A stretch of 64,000 nt of DNA. Origin: Ostreococcus mediterraneus (taxonomy: Eukaryota; Chlorophyta; Mamiellophyceae; Mamiellales; Bathycoccaceae). The notes under the pieces are model-generated. The model had not been told where the DNA came from. It ran no database searches and saw only the letters and a list, made by a program, of their open reading frames with translations. A program made the translations under genes and the position numbers. Location: positions 62,001 to 126,000 of the forward strand of contig WMKK01000003.1 in assembly GCA_012295225.1 (NCBI GenBank), in the 5' to 3' direction. This document shows positions 9,235 through 17,061 of this stretch, in pieces (within the stretch, counting starts at the first letter, position 1; every line of letters starts with the position of its first letter).

Positions 9235-10095
9235 TTATGCGGAATCTTCACCCTTTGCCTTTTCTTCTTCTTCGCGCTGCTTCTTCAAGTAATTTTGCTC
9301 GAATTCCTTGTTCGCTTGGTCGATTAAATCAACCCCAGAGGAATAATCCAACGTCTTCTGCACGCCGAGCGCGATTAACCCCACCCCATTCGCCGCGTAC
9401 ACGAACGTCGCCAAGTACGCTAAACCTTCCACGATTGTTCGCACGGTGATGGAAATCTGTCTCACCGTCTCGCTCTCTGGTAACGCCTTCCCATCAAACG
9501 ACCCAGTGATTTTCGAGGCAAACATATACAACACAATCGATATCCCTATCCCCGTAGCACCGCCCGTGAACGATTGCATGGGCGACAACGCCTTGGTTTT
9601 CGCCGCGCGTTCCTCGTCTATCCGCTTTCGCTCCTCCTCTGGAAGCTGGTTCGCCACGCGAAACTCCCGCGCCTTTCCACTTCGCCGCTTCACCGCGCGC
9701 ACGAAATACCAAAACGAAAATCCAGTAAACAACACGCCAAATAAATTCTGTAACGGCGTGGCTTCTTCCGTGGGCACGCCGACGGAGTCATACAACCCGG
9801 CGTACGCGACGGATGCCTCCATCGCCGTCTCGAGCGCCACCGCGGTCGCAATCGCCAGCGCCGTCATCGACGGATCGACCACCGCACGCGAGGACGTCGC
9901 ATCGCCATCACCGCCTGTACCGTTCTGGCGCATCGCCGCCGTCACCGTCGCGCTGCGGCGGCGACACCCCTGCGGCAACACCGCGGCTCGGGTCCCGGCG
10001 CGACATCGCTGTCCCGCGACGCCGCGCGGGGCGCACGCCACCGACGACGAAAACGCGCGCGCGAATGTCGACATCAGTTCTACGCGCATCGTCAT
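9235..10095 (-). CDS. DUF3082-type plastid membrane protein
   Basis: Conserved cyanobacterial/plastid membrane protein of unknown function. The first 55 residues are rich in Ala, Arg and Ser and look like a plastid transit peptide; residue 8 is an alternative Met start. The mature part has a hydrophobic segment near TPLQNLFGVLFTGFSFWYF followed by a basic loop (RAVKRRSGKAREF). The DUF3082-like core is PMQSFTGGATGIGISIVLYM, then ISITVRTIVEGLAYLATFVY and ANGVGLIALGVQ. This spacing (G-rich helix, RT-x-x-x-G-L-x-x-L helix, G-L-x-x-L-G end) is what I recall for DUF3082. The C-terminus is charged (KKQREEEEKAKGE). No enzyme motif is visible. Confidence 0.72.
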   Translation of the reverse strand: MTMRVELMSTFARAFSSSVACAPRGVAGQRCRAGTRAAVLPQGCRRRSATVTAAMRQNGTGGDGDATSSRAVVDPSMTALAIATAVALETAMEASVAYAGLYDSVGVPTEEATPLQNLFGVLFTGFSFWYFVRAVKRRSGKAREFRVANQLPEEERKRIDEERAAKTKALSPMQSFTGGATGIGISIVLYMFASKITGSFDGKALPESETVRQISITVRTIVEGLAYLATFVYAANGVGLIALGVQKTLDYSSGVDLIDQANKEFEQNYLKKQREEEEKAKGEDSA

Positions 10096-10275
10096 CGAGC
10101 GCGCTGCCGTGCGAGCGTCGGCGTTGGCGCGAAACGAACGACGCGCGAAGCTCTGAGGTTGTGATGGCGCTGATCGTCGTCATTCGACGCCGCGTAGGTT
10201 GCGACGCACGCGCTCGCACGCCTTCCGCGCGCACACACGCACGTGAACGCGCGCGTGTGACGCACCGCACGCGTC

Positions 10276-11217
10276 ATGTCGCCGTCGCGTACGGTGTACG
10301 TGGGGAATTTACCGTTTGACATCCGCGAGCGCGAGGTTGAGGATTTGTTTGCCAAGTTTGGGCGGATTACGAAAATCCTCGTGAAGACGCCGCGCGCGCC
10401 ACCGGCGTATGCGTTCGTGGAATTTGACGATGAACGCGATGCCGAGGATGCGGTGCGTGGGCGGGACGGGTACGATTTCGACGGCGGGCGCATTCGGGTG
10501 GAGATTTCGCGCGGGCGGCGGGACGACGCTCGAAGCGGCGGCGTGGGCGCTCGAGGCGGCGGGTACGACGATCGTGACCACGGACCGATGCGCCAGGGCG
10601 ACGATAGAGACGGTGGTGGGTATCGTTCAAGCAAGCCGTACGACAATGGCGGTGGAGGTCGCCGCACGCAGACGCGAAAGACATATTATCAAGTACTCGT
10701 GGAGGATTTGCCGGGTGGGTGCGACTGGCGCGACGTGAAAGACGCGTTTAGAAGAGCCGGTGAAGTGACGTATGCGAACGTGTTTGTCAACCGCGATGGG
10801 CGCACGTGCTCGGAAGTACACTTTTCGAATAGTTCTGATGCGCGATATGCCGTGGATAAGTTTGATGACACGGAATTTGAGTCAAACGGCGGCAAATCAT
10901 ACATTCGAGTGGTTCGACGAGAGCCGAGCCGAGACTATAGAGACGATGATCGTCGTCGGCGGGATGACTACGGTCGCAGTCGCAGTCGTAGTCGCAGCCG
11001 TGATCGTGGACGCAGTCGCAGTCGCAGTCGCAGTCGCAGCCGCAGCCGTAGTCCTCGCGGCGGCGCGTCTGAACGCCGCAGCCGCTCGCCCAGTCGCGGT
11101 CGATCGTATTCAGATGACGACGACGCACGTCGCGGTCGCTCGCCGACGCCGCGAGCTCAGCGCGCGCGTGCGTCCGATCACCAAGATCCGCGAGCGGATG
11201 ATCCCGCGCGCGATTGA
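10276..11217 (+). CDS. SRSF1/SF2-like SR splicing factor
   Basis: Pre-mRNA splicing regulator of the two-RRM SR subfamily. RRM1 opens the protein (TVYVGNLPFDIREREVEDLF as RNP2, AYAFVEFDD as RNP1). A Gly-rich linker with aromatic/basic repeats spans about residues 80-135. A pseudo-RRM then begins YQVLVEDLPGGCDWRDVKD; DWRDVKD corresponds to the invariant SWQDLKD helix that defines SRSF1-type pseudo-RRMs. From residue 220 there is an RS domain with repeated Arg-Ser encoded by CGCAGT/CGTAGT units near 10975-11060, a local DNA repeat liable to slippage. 313 residues, slightly longer than human SRSF1 (248). Confidence 0.92.
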   Translation: MSPSRTVYVGNLPFDIREREVEDLFAKFGRITKILVKTPRAPPAYAFVEFDDERDAEDAVRGRDGYDFDGGRIRVEISRGRRDDARSGGVGARGGGYDDRDHGPMRQGDDRDGGGYRSSKPYDNGGGGRRTQTRKTYYQVLVEDLPGGCDWRDVKDAFRRAGEVTYANVFVNRDGRTCSEVHFSNSSDARYAVDKFDDTEFESNGGKSYIRVVRREPSRDYRDDDRRRRDDYGRSRSRSRSRDRGRSRSRSRSRSRSRSPRGGASERRSRSPSRGRSYSDDDDARRGRSPTPRAQRARASDHQDPRADDPARD

Positions 11218-11323
11218 ACAGCCGGTCCGCACATAGCTCGAAGACGTCAAACGTTTTCAACGTAGCTTGAAATGTTGAAATTCAATTGTTCTAAATTCTA
11301 TGGCGGCGCTGCACCTCAGCGCT

Positions 11324-11992
11324 TCACTTCAATTTTCTCGAATCGAGCGCAACATCCGACCCGCGACCTTTCCCACGCTCGTACGCATCGAGAATGTCCC
11401 AAACCAACGCCTCGTAAGCGTCTTCGTGAAACGTCCCATCCTCGCTGATGTAGTCGCCGCAATACACGTCCACTCTCAACGCGTCTTTCGCTCGCGATAA
11501 CTTATCCTCTTTCCTCGTCACCACGAGCGAAAGTACGCTATCAAATCGTTTACACTTCAACTTCACACACAATCCATGCGAGGCGCGCGTCGACGCCGCG
11601 CTCGAAGCGTTCTTCGCCTCGCGTGGTCTCGCGTTTTTCGCCTCGCCCGCGTTCCGCGGGCGCGTCAACACCAACGCATCACGCTCCACGAACGCCACCA
11701 CCGCACTCACACCCGCACCTAAAATAACATATGCAACCACCATCACCCATTGCGCGCGCGTGCTCGCTGAATTCTTCGTGAAATGCGCCACCAAGGCGAC
11801 GATTATCGCGCACACGCTCAAAGTAATCTTCACATCAGTCGTTCGCGTGTCCTCGGCGTAGCCCGCGTCGAAGACAGCCTGCACCGTCGCGTCGTCGTAC
11901 ATGCGACGCATCGCACCGTGATCGTACACGTCTTTTATCTTCAGCGCGTCGTCGTCGGCGCCCACGGCGGCATCGTTTTGAGGTGCGCCCAT
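11324..11992 (-). CDS. SPC25: Signal peptidase complex subunit 2 (SPC25)
   Basis: ER-membrane accessory subunit of the signal peptidase complex. From ATG 11992 it has about 222 residues, normal for the family (180-230). The N-terminal cytosolic helix IKDVYDHGAMRRMYDDATVQ is followed by EDTRTTDVKITLSVCAIIVA, matching the conserved TDxKL-x-hydrophobic start of TM1. A second membrane helix (WVMVVAYVILGAGVSAVVAF) follows, then the cytosolic beta-rich part (FDSVLSLVVTRKED; VDVYCGDYISEDGTFHEDAY). An in-frame ATG at 12097 would run through the divergent TFIIIC gene's start region and is less likely. Confidence 0.88.
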   Translation of the reverse strand: MGAPQNDAAVGADDDALKIKDVYDHGAMRRMYDDATVQAVFDAGYAEDTRTTDVKITLSVCAIIVALVAHFTKNSASTRAQWVMVVAYVILGAGVSAVVAFVERDALVLTRPRNAGEAKNARPREAKNASSAASTRASHGLCVKLKCKRFDSVLSLVVTRKEDKLSRAKDALRVDVYCGDYISEDGTFHEDAYEALVWDILDAYERGKGRGSDVALDSRKLK

Positions 11993-12038
11993 GCTGATTA
12001 ATGACGACAGTCGACGCCGCGCGCACGCATTTCGTGCA

Positions 12039-13646
12039 ATGTCGCCGCCGTCGCCGGCGCCATCGCCGACGCCCGTCGTGCGGCGCGATGACGTCATAGT
12101 TCCGCGTCACGCGCGCGTGTCGCTCATAGAATTCCCCGGGTACGTCACCGCAGACGGCGTGCGCGAGGTGGAGCGCATGTGTGGTGGTCGAAGAGCGCTC
12201 GCGCGCGCGTGTTTTCCGCGCGAAAGCGCGCGCCGAGCGCGCGCCGCCGACGCAGGCGCGGGCGTGGATGACGACAACGGCGACGATGACGCGGATGCGC
12301 GCCTGGGTGCGGAGGATGCGGCGGCGAGGCGGACGAAAGGGCGTTTGGAGCTACGGTTTAGAGCGCCGCTCGAGTCAACCGACGACGACGGCGTCGAGAC
12401 GACGTCGACGTCGAATCGCGCGCACGCTGTGTATGGTGAACGAAGAGAGACGCGAAGTGTGGTCTTAAAGTTATCACAGTTCTCATCGAGCGATGGCGCG
12501 ACCGTTCTGCGCACAGATGTGAGCGCGGTGGGCGTCGCCAGGCGAACGTTTGCGTTTCGAGGCGCGTGCGACTTTGTAAGCGTTTCGTCGGCGGCGTCGG
12601 CGCGAGCGGGCGATGATGACATCGAAAACATGCGTAGTACGCATTTGACAACGGCGGACGCTGTGATGGTGAAAGAGGCCAAGGGGCCGGCGAGCGATCC
12701 GTTTGAATTAGCTATCGAAGCGGAGCCGGGCGTCGGCGGCCAACTGACGGCGTCGCTCAAGCCGCCGTTGTTCACTCGAGACGATATTCCAGTGCGTGAT
12801 TATTTCGCGCAGCACGATACCGGAGCGAAGACGACGCGTGATGTGGATTTTCACGAAATTGCAGTGCCGGCGCAGGGCGTGGGCGTAGATGGATCCGAAA
12901 GTGCCATGCGAGCGCTGGACAGGTTGCTCGAGCAACGTCCAATTTGGGCACCCGCGGCGGCGCTCGCGGCGATGCCAAATGCCCTCGCGGACGAGGTCAT
13001 CATCAAGCGTTTGCACGTGACGAAAATGTATACGTTTTCATCCGGGCCGTATAAGAAGCAATGGGTGGCCGTAGGTGTTGACCCGCGATTTGACCGCAAG
13101 TATTTACCGTATCAAACGGTGACGGTTCGCTTTCCAGGTGAATGGTTTCGCGACGACGACGAGCGCGGTGTGAAGCGTAAAGCCAACGCCGCGTGCTCGC
13201 ATTCAAATGCCGATCATCATCGGCTTATGCATACGTTCCGAGCGTTTCCAGACACCCGACACGCGTCCTTTGTGCTCGCAGATTTGGCGTTGCCGAGCGT
13301 GCGCGCCATCATCGACACCGCGCTCGCCGCCGATGCCCCATCCACCCCGACCGCATGCGACGAACGCCGCGGATGGCTCTCCCCCGCACTCCATCGCAAA
13401 GTCCAGCACGCCATCGTGCGCGGATTCCAATCACTCATGGATGACCAAGACCCAATCGCCAACGATGAAGCGTTCGCCGGCATCGACCACGAAGATTTCC
13501 ACCACGAGCTCGACGAAGACGACGCCGACGAAGACGACGCCGAAATGCTCCCTGATGCGGATATCGATGCCGCAGCCGCGGACACCGCCGCTGGCGTGTA
13601 TGAAATCCTCGGCGGCGGCGATTCCGATGGCGATCCATACGAATAG
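12039..13646 (+). CDS. GTF3C5: TFIIIC subunit 5-like (GTF3C5 / tau95)
   Basis: RNA polymerase III general factor subunit that recognises the A box of tRNA genes as part of TFIIIC. About 535 residues. It starts with a short Pro/Ser-rich tail and the triple-barrel dimerisation region (HARVSLIEFPGYVTADGVREV corresponds to the family's E-x-PG start). After an acidic linker comes the DNA-binding region: ERPIWAPAAALAAMP, LHVTKMYTFSSGPYKKQWVA and GVDPRFDRKYLPYQTVTVRF, which match the conserved W, YxxxxGPWR-like and DPR-x-D-x-x-x-x-x-YQ positions. The C-terminus is highly acidic (DEDDADEDDAEM). A slightly earlier ATG at 11991 overlaps the divergent SPC25 start. Confidence 0.85.
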   Translation: MSPPSPAPSPTPVVRRDDVIVPRHARVSLIEFPGYVTADGVREVERMCGGRRALARACFPRESARRARAADAGAGVDDDNGDDDADARLGAEDAAARRTKGRLELRFRAPLESTDDDGVETTSTSNRAHAVYGERRETRSVVLKLSQFSSSDGATVLRTDVSAVGVARRTFAFRGACDFVSVSSAASARAGDDDIENMRSTHLTTADAVMVKEAKGPASDPFELAIEAEPGVGGQLTASLKPPLFTRDDIPVRDYFAQHDTGAKTTRDVDFHEIAVPAQGVGVDGSESAMRALDRLLEQRPIWAPAAALAAMPNALADEVIIKRLHVTKMYTFSSGPYKKQWVAVGVDPRFDRKYLPYQTVTVRFPGEWFRDDDERGVKRKANAACSHSNADHHRLMHTFRAFPDTRHASFVLADLALPSVRAIIDTALAADAPSTPTACDERRGWLSPALHRKVQHAIVRGFQSLMDDQDPIANDEAFAGIDHEDFHHELDEDDADEDDAEMLPDADIDAAAADTAAGVYEILGGGDSDGDPYE

Positions 13647-13795
13647 ACTAGACACTAGCCGGCGGCGTTTGCGCTCGCAAATGTGCGAAATTTTAGGGCA
13701 ACATCGAGCCAGTGCGCACTTCTACGCGTCACAGCGCGCCCGTCGCGATCGTCGATCGAACACGCACGCATAGAACGCGCGAAACGAGACGCGAC

Positions 13796-14239
13796 ATGTC
13801 GTTCTTGACCCGTCTCACCGCGCGCATCGTCGCGTCGACGTCGCAGTGCGCGTCGTTTCCGTGCGCGGGTGCGGTGCGCTCGATCGGGACCACGGCGTCG
13901 TCGTCGCACGCCGCGCACGGTTTAGACGCGTTCGTGGACGCGAACCGAGACGATAAGACCTTTGTTGGGCGCGAGTGGCGCGCGGAAGAGCTGAGGAGGA
14001 AGTCGTTCAAGGATTTACACGAGCTTTGGTACGTGTTGTTGACGGAGCGAAACATGTTGCTTACGGAGAAGCACTTGGCCAAGGTGAATCGGGAGCCCAT
14101 GCGCGCGCCGCATCGGATGACCAAAGTGCGGAAATCAATGGCGAAGATTAAGCTCGTGCTTACCGAGCGCGCGATTGAGGAGGCTGGGGATGACGCGCAA
14201 AAACTGTTTGAGTTTAAGCGTCTGATAAACGCCAAGTGA
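13796..14239 (+). CDS. Mitochondrial large-subunit ribosomal protein uL29m (MRPL47-like)
   Basis: Nuclear-encoded mitoribosomal protein. Read from ATG 13796 it has 147 residues. The first 40 form a mitochondrial presequence (basic, Ser/Ala-rich, no acids). The domain follows as EWRAEELRRKSFKDLHELWYVLLTERNMLLTE, in which KSF-x-DLHxLWYxLLxERNxL is the hallmark of the MRP-L47 family. A basic helix ends it (RMTKVRKSMAKIKLVLTERA). An earlier ATG at 13712 adds an Arg/Thr-rich head of uncertain reality. Confidence 0.9.
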   Translation: MSFLTRLTARIVASTSQCASFPCAGAVRSIGTTASSSHAAHGLDAFVDANRDDKTFVGREWRAEELRRKSFKDLHELWYVLLTERNMLLTEKHLAKVNREPMRAPHRMTKVRKSMAKIKLVLTERAIEEAGDDAQKLFEFKRLINAK

Positions 14240-14337
14240 GCGTTTTCGGTACCAAATATTGATTTTAATACAACAATTCTAGCGTATAGCGTTTACATTT
14301 ACACACAACACAATTCAACTTGCGCGCCGCGCGATCG

Positions 14338-15315
14338 TTATTCGTGGTCTAAATCGTCTTGGTCGTCCTCGAGCACGATGTGCACCAACTTCGCGCCTTC
14401 GCTCCTAGGCGGAATAAATGTAAGAACCTTTTGCGCACGCATGTCAATCACACACGAGCATCCACAAAATTTGATCAAATTTTCTTCACCGATGCGATTT
14501 GAGCACACGAAATGCGCCTTGGTTCCTCTCAAAGGCTCAAGACGCGCGAACCAATAGTTCACCACATCCGCCGCATCGACCGGCGCGCGCTTCAACTCAT
14601 CCGTATCATTCGGATGCGCATTCGTCCACGCCGACGAAAACAGTAGCAACTGATGCAATTTCGTACCATCATCATTTACTTCTTTTGCCACTTTGACCGC
14701 ATTCGCGAGTTCGTACGCGTCCCACGGCGCTTTAAACTGATACGGATTAATATCCATGCAAATGCCTTGCGTGCACAGCACGTTTGCCGTACCTCGAGCC
14801 ACCACTCGAGCGCCACTCGCGCTTTCTTCGCGCACGACCGTCCTCATCTTCACCACACTCGTCGTAAAACCTTCACCTTCGTCCGCCCACGCCTCATCCA
14901 TGTCATACAAGTGCACTTTATGGTGGTGCGCCACGACGTCGCCCGTCGAGTCAACCATCGTCTGCGCGTTGAACAGCGACCGCCCAACCGCGCGCACGTA
15001 CCCAACCACCACGACGCACCCCGCGCGCGTGGCTAAAGCTCGCGCCCATGTCACGCACTCGCCATCGCGCTCGCCCGCGCCAGTCTCGCTCAGCGCCCGC
15101 GCGCGTTCCGCCGTGAGCGCGTACTCGTGCGCAAAGCACTCGGCGCACACCACTACGCCAACGTCGCCGCCACCGCCCTCGACGTCGTCCAACGCGCGCT
15201 CGACGATGGCGGAGACGCGCGCGAGATTCTCTCGCTTGGTGCGCGCGCCCGGGTCGTTTTGTACGACGCACGCCACGAGCGCGGTGCGCCGGCGCATCTT
15301 TGAGGATGCAGCCAA
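14338..15315 (-). CDS. NTA1-like carbon-nitrogen hydrolase (N-terminal amidase type)
   Basis: Nitrilase-superfamily amidohydrolase; yeast NTA1 deamidates N-terminal Asn and Gln in the Arg/N-degron pathway. The Glu-Lys-Cys catalytic triad can be seen: Glu in VVCAECFAHEY, Lys in HHHKVHLYDMDEAW, and Cys in GICMDINPYQFKAPW. The last motif (C-M-D-[IL]-x-P-Y-x-F-x-A-P) is characteristic of NTA1. About 325 residues against 457 in yeast, so it lacks the long yeast C-terminal region. It ends with an acidic tail. The divergent neighbour PWP1 starts about 100 bp away. The substrate is inferred from the motif, not shown. Confidence 0.82.
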   Translation of the reverse strand: MAASSKMRRRTALVACVVQNDPGARTKRENLARVSAIVERALDDVEGGGGDVGVVVCAECFAHEYALTAERARALSETGAGERDGECVTWARALATRAGCVVVVGYVRAVGRSLFNAQTMVDSTGDVVAHHHKVHLYDMDEAWADEGEGFTTSVVKMRTVVREESASGARVVARGTANVLCTQGICMDINPYQFKAPWDAYELANAVKVAKEVNDDGTKLHQLLLFSSAWTNAHPNDTDELKRAPVDAADVVNYWFARLEPLRGTKAHFVCSNRIGEENLIKFCGCSCVIDMRAQKVLTFIPPRSEGAKLVHIVLEDDQDDLDHE

Positions 15316-15412
15316 CCGGCTGGCGGCGGCGCGTCATTTCCGCGACGCCATTCCGCGACGCCTCGCATCGCTCGCGCGCGCCTGACGCCCGTGGACGGTA
15401 GAGTGACGAGAG

Positions 15413-17014
15413 ATGATTTCATCCCTGGCGTGGGTGCCTCCGGGCGCGAGCGCGACGGTGCCAAAGTACGCGGATGTTCCCGAACACGAGCTCGAGGCGC
15501 TGGCGGAAAAGGCGCGCGCGCGCGTCGCCGCGCGCCGCGGGCGTGGGTCTGGGTCGGACACCGATGACGACGACGACGACGACGACGAAGATGATTTAAT
15601 CGACGACGATGATGATGATGACGAGAGCGGGTCGGATTGGGAGGAAGTCGAAGCCGACGCGGAGGATGAGGATTTGGACGAAATGGCGGCGGATTTCGAA
15701 GACGCAAAAGAAACGACGTCTAGAGCTGTCGCCAAGGCGCTGGCGGTGAGTAAAGCGGCGAAAGGTATGGTGGACGACTTGGCAGAGTTGAATATGGATG
15801 CGTATGACGACGAAGACGACGATGAGGCGGCCACGGGTCGGTTGTTTGGCGGCGGTAAGTTGACGCACTACGAAGGCAACGAAGAGGATCCGTACATGAC
15901 GATTAAAGATAGCGACGATGATGAGGAGGAAGAGCCAGATGATATGACGATGCGTGATACAGATTTGGTGATTTTAGCGGCGAGAACGGACGAGGATGTG
16001 TCGCATTTGGAGGTTTGGGTGTACGAAGAAGCGGGGGTCACGGGGAACGAAGAGACGAATTTATACGTGCACCATGACGTGTTGCTCCCGGCTTTTCCTT
16101 TATGCGTGGCGTGGATGAATTGCTCGCCCAAAAGTGGTACGGAAGAGGTGAATTGTGCGGCTATTGGTACGATGTACCCAGGAATCGAGATTTGGGACTT
16201 GGATTGCGTGGATGCTGTAGAGCCAGTGACGACGCTCGGTGGATATTCAGACGAAACAATCAAAAGCGCCGGGAAAAAGAAGAAGGGCAAGGAATCTAAA
16301 GCCTTGAAGGGTGGCTCGCATGAAGATGCAGTCATGGGATTATCGTGGAATCGTCAATTCCGAAACGTTCTTGCGTCGGCGAGCGCTGATAAAACTGTGA
16401 AAATTTGGGACATCGCCACCGAGACGGCAAAGAGCACGCTCAACCATCACAAGGATAAAGTGCAAGCGTGCGAATGGAATCCTTCAGAGGCGTCCGTTTT
16501 ACTCACTGGTTCGTACGACAAGACTGCTCAAGTTGTAGATGTTCGTACGCCTGATGGTGCGTCGCTGAAGTGGACGGTGAGCGCAGACGTTGAGAGCGCG
16601 ATTTGGCACACTTCTGAGCCGACGCAATTCCTCGTCTCAAACGAAGATGGCATGGTAATGTGCTTTGATACGCGCATGGGATCTAATTCGGATTGTGTCT
16701 TCAATTTACAAGCACACGACAAGGCAACAACTGGTTTGAGCATGTGTGCTGGTGCAGCGGGCTTGCTCGTGACATGTTCCACTGATAAAACTGTCAAGTT
16801 GTGGGATCTTAACGGCGGTAAACCGGCGATTTTGTCTCAACACTCGCCTCAAGTAGGCGCTATCTTTTCATGTGGGTTCTCGCCATCCGTGCCTTATCTC
16901 GTCGCCACTGCTGGCTCTAAAGGTACTGTTGCGGTGTGGGATATCATGTCTGAAGCTGCGGTGCGTTCGGCGCACGGAAAGAGCCTCGAACAGTATTATC
17001 GCGTCAAGGAATGA
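15413..17014 (+). CDS. PWP1: PWP1, WD40 ribosome-biogenesis protein
   Basis: Nucleolar WD-repeat protein involved in ribosome biogenesis. 533 residues, near human PWP1 (501). It opens MISSLAWVPPGASATVPKYA, the typical W-[VI]-[RP] start. Acidic Asp/Glu tracts span residues 45-85 and 165-185. Between them is YMTIKDSDDDEEEE, a DPY-x-T-[LI] motif conserved in PWP1. WD repeats run from about residue 300 (MGLSWNRQFRNVLASASADK, VLLTGSYDKTAQVVD, LLVTCSTDKTVKLWD). Length, acid tracts and repeat order all match. Confidence 0.92.
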   Translation: MISSLAWVPPGASATVPKYADVPEHELEALAEKARARVAARRGRGSGSDTDDDDDDDDEDDLIDDDDDDDESGSDWEEVEADAEDEDLDEMAADFEDAKETTSRAVAKALAVSKAAKGMVDDLAELNMDAYDDEDDDEAATGRLFGGGKLTHYEGNEEDPYMTIKDSDDDEEEEPDDMTMRDTDLVILAARTDEDVSHLEVWVYEEAGVTGNEETNLYVHHDVLLPAFPLCVAWMNCSPKSGTEEVNCAAIGTMYPGIEIWDLDCVDAVEPVTTLGGYSDETIKSAGKKKKGKESKALKGGSHEDAVMGLSWNRQFRNVLASASADKTVKIWDIATETAKSTLNHHKDKVQACEWNPSEASVLLTGSYDKTAQVVDVRTPDGASLKWTVSADVESAIWHTSEPTQFLVSNEDGMVMCFDTRMGSNSDCVFNLQAHDKATTGLSMCAGAAGLLVTCSTDKTVKLWDLNGGKPAILSQHSPQVGAIFSCGFSPSVPYLVATAGSKGTVAVWDIMSEAAVRSAHGKSLEQYYRVKE

Positions 17015-17061
17015 ATTTTTAATATCACCTCTACAAATTTTAGTCGTCTAGTCGTCTATCT

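Noticed and set aside
9446-10156. Long open frame on the plus strand opposite the DUF3082 gene
   Set aside because: Antisense shadow in GC-rich DNA; translation has no family features while the opposite strand encodes a conserved protein.
10975-11060. CRISPR-like short repeats
   Set aside because: These are CGCAGT-type codon repeats of the RS domain, without unique spacers.
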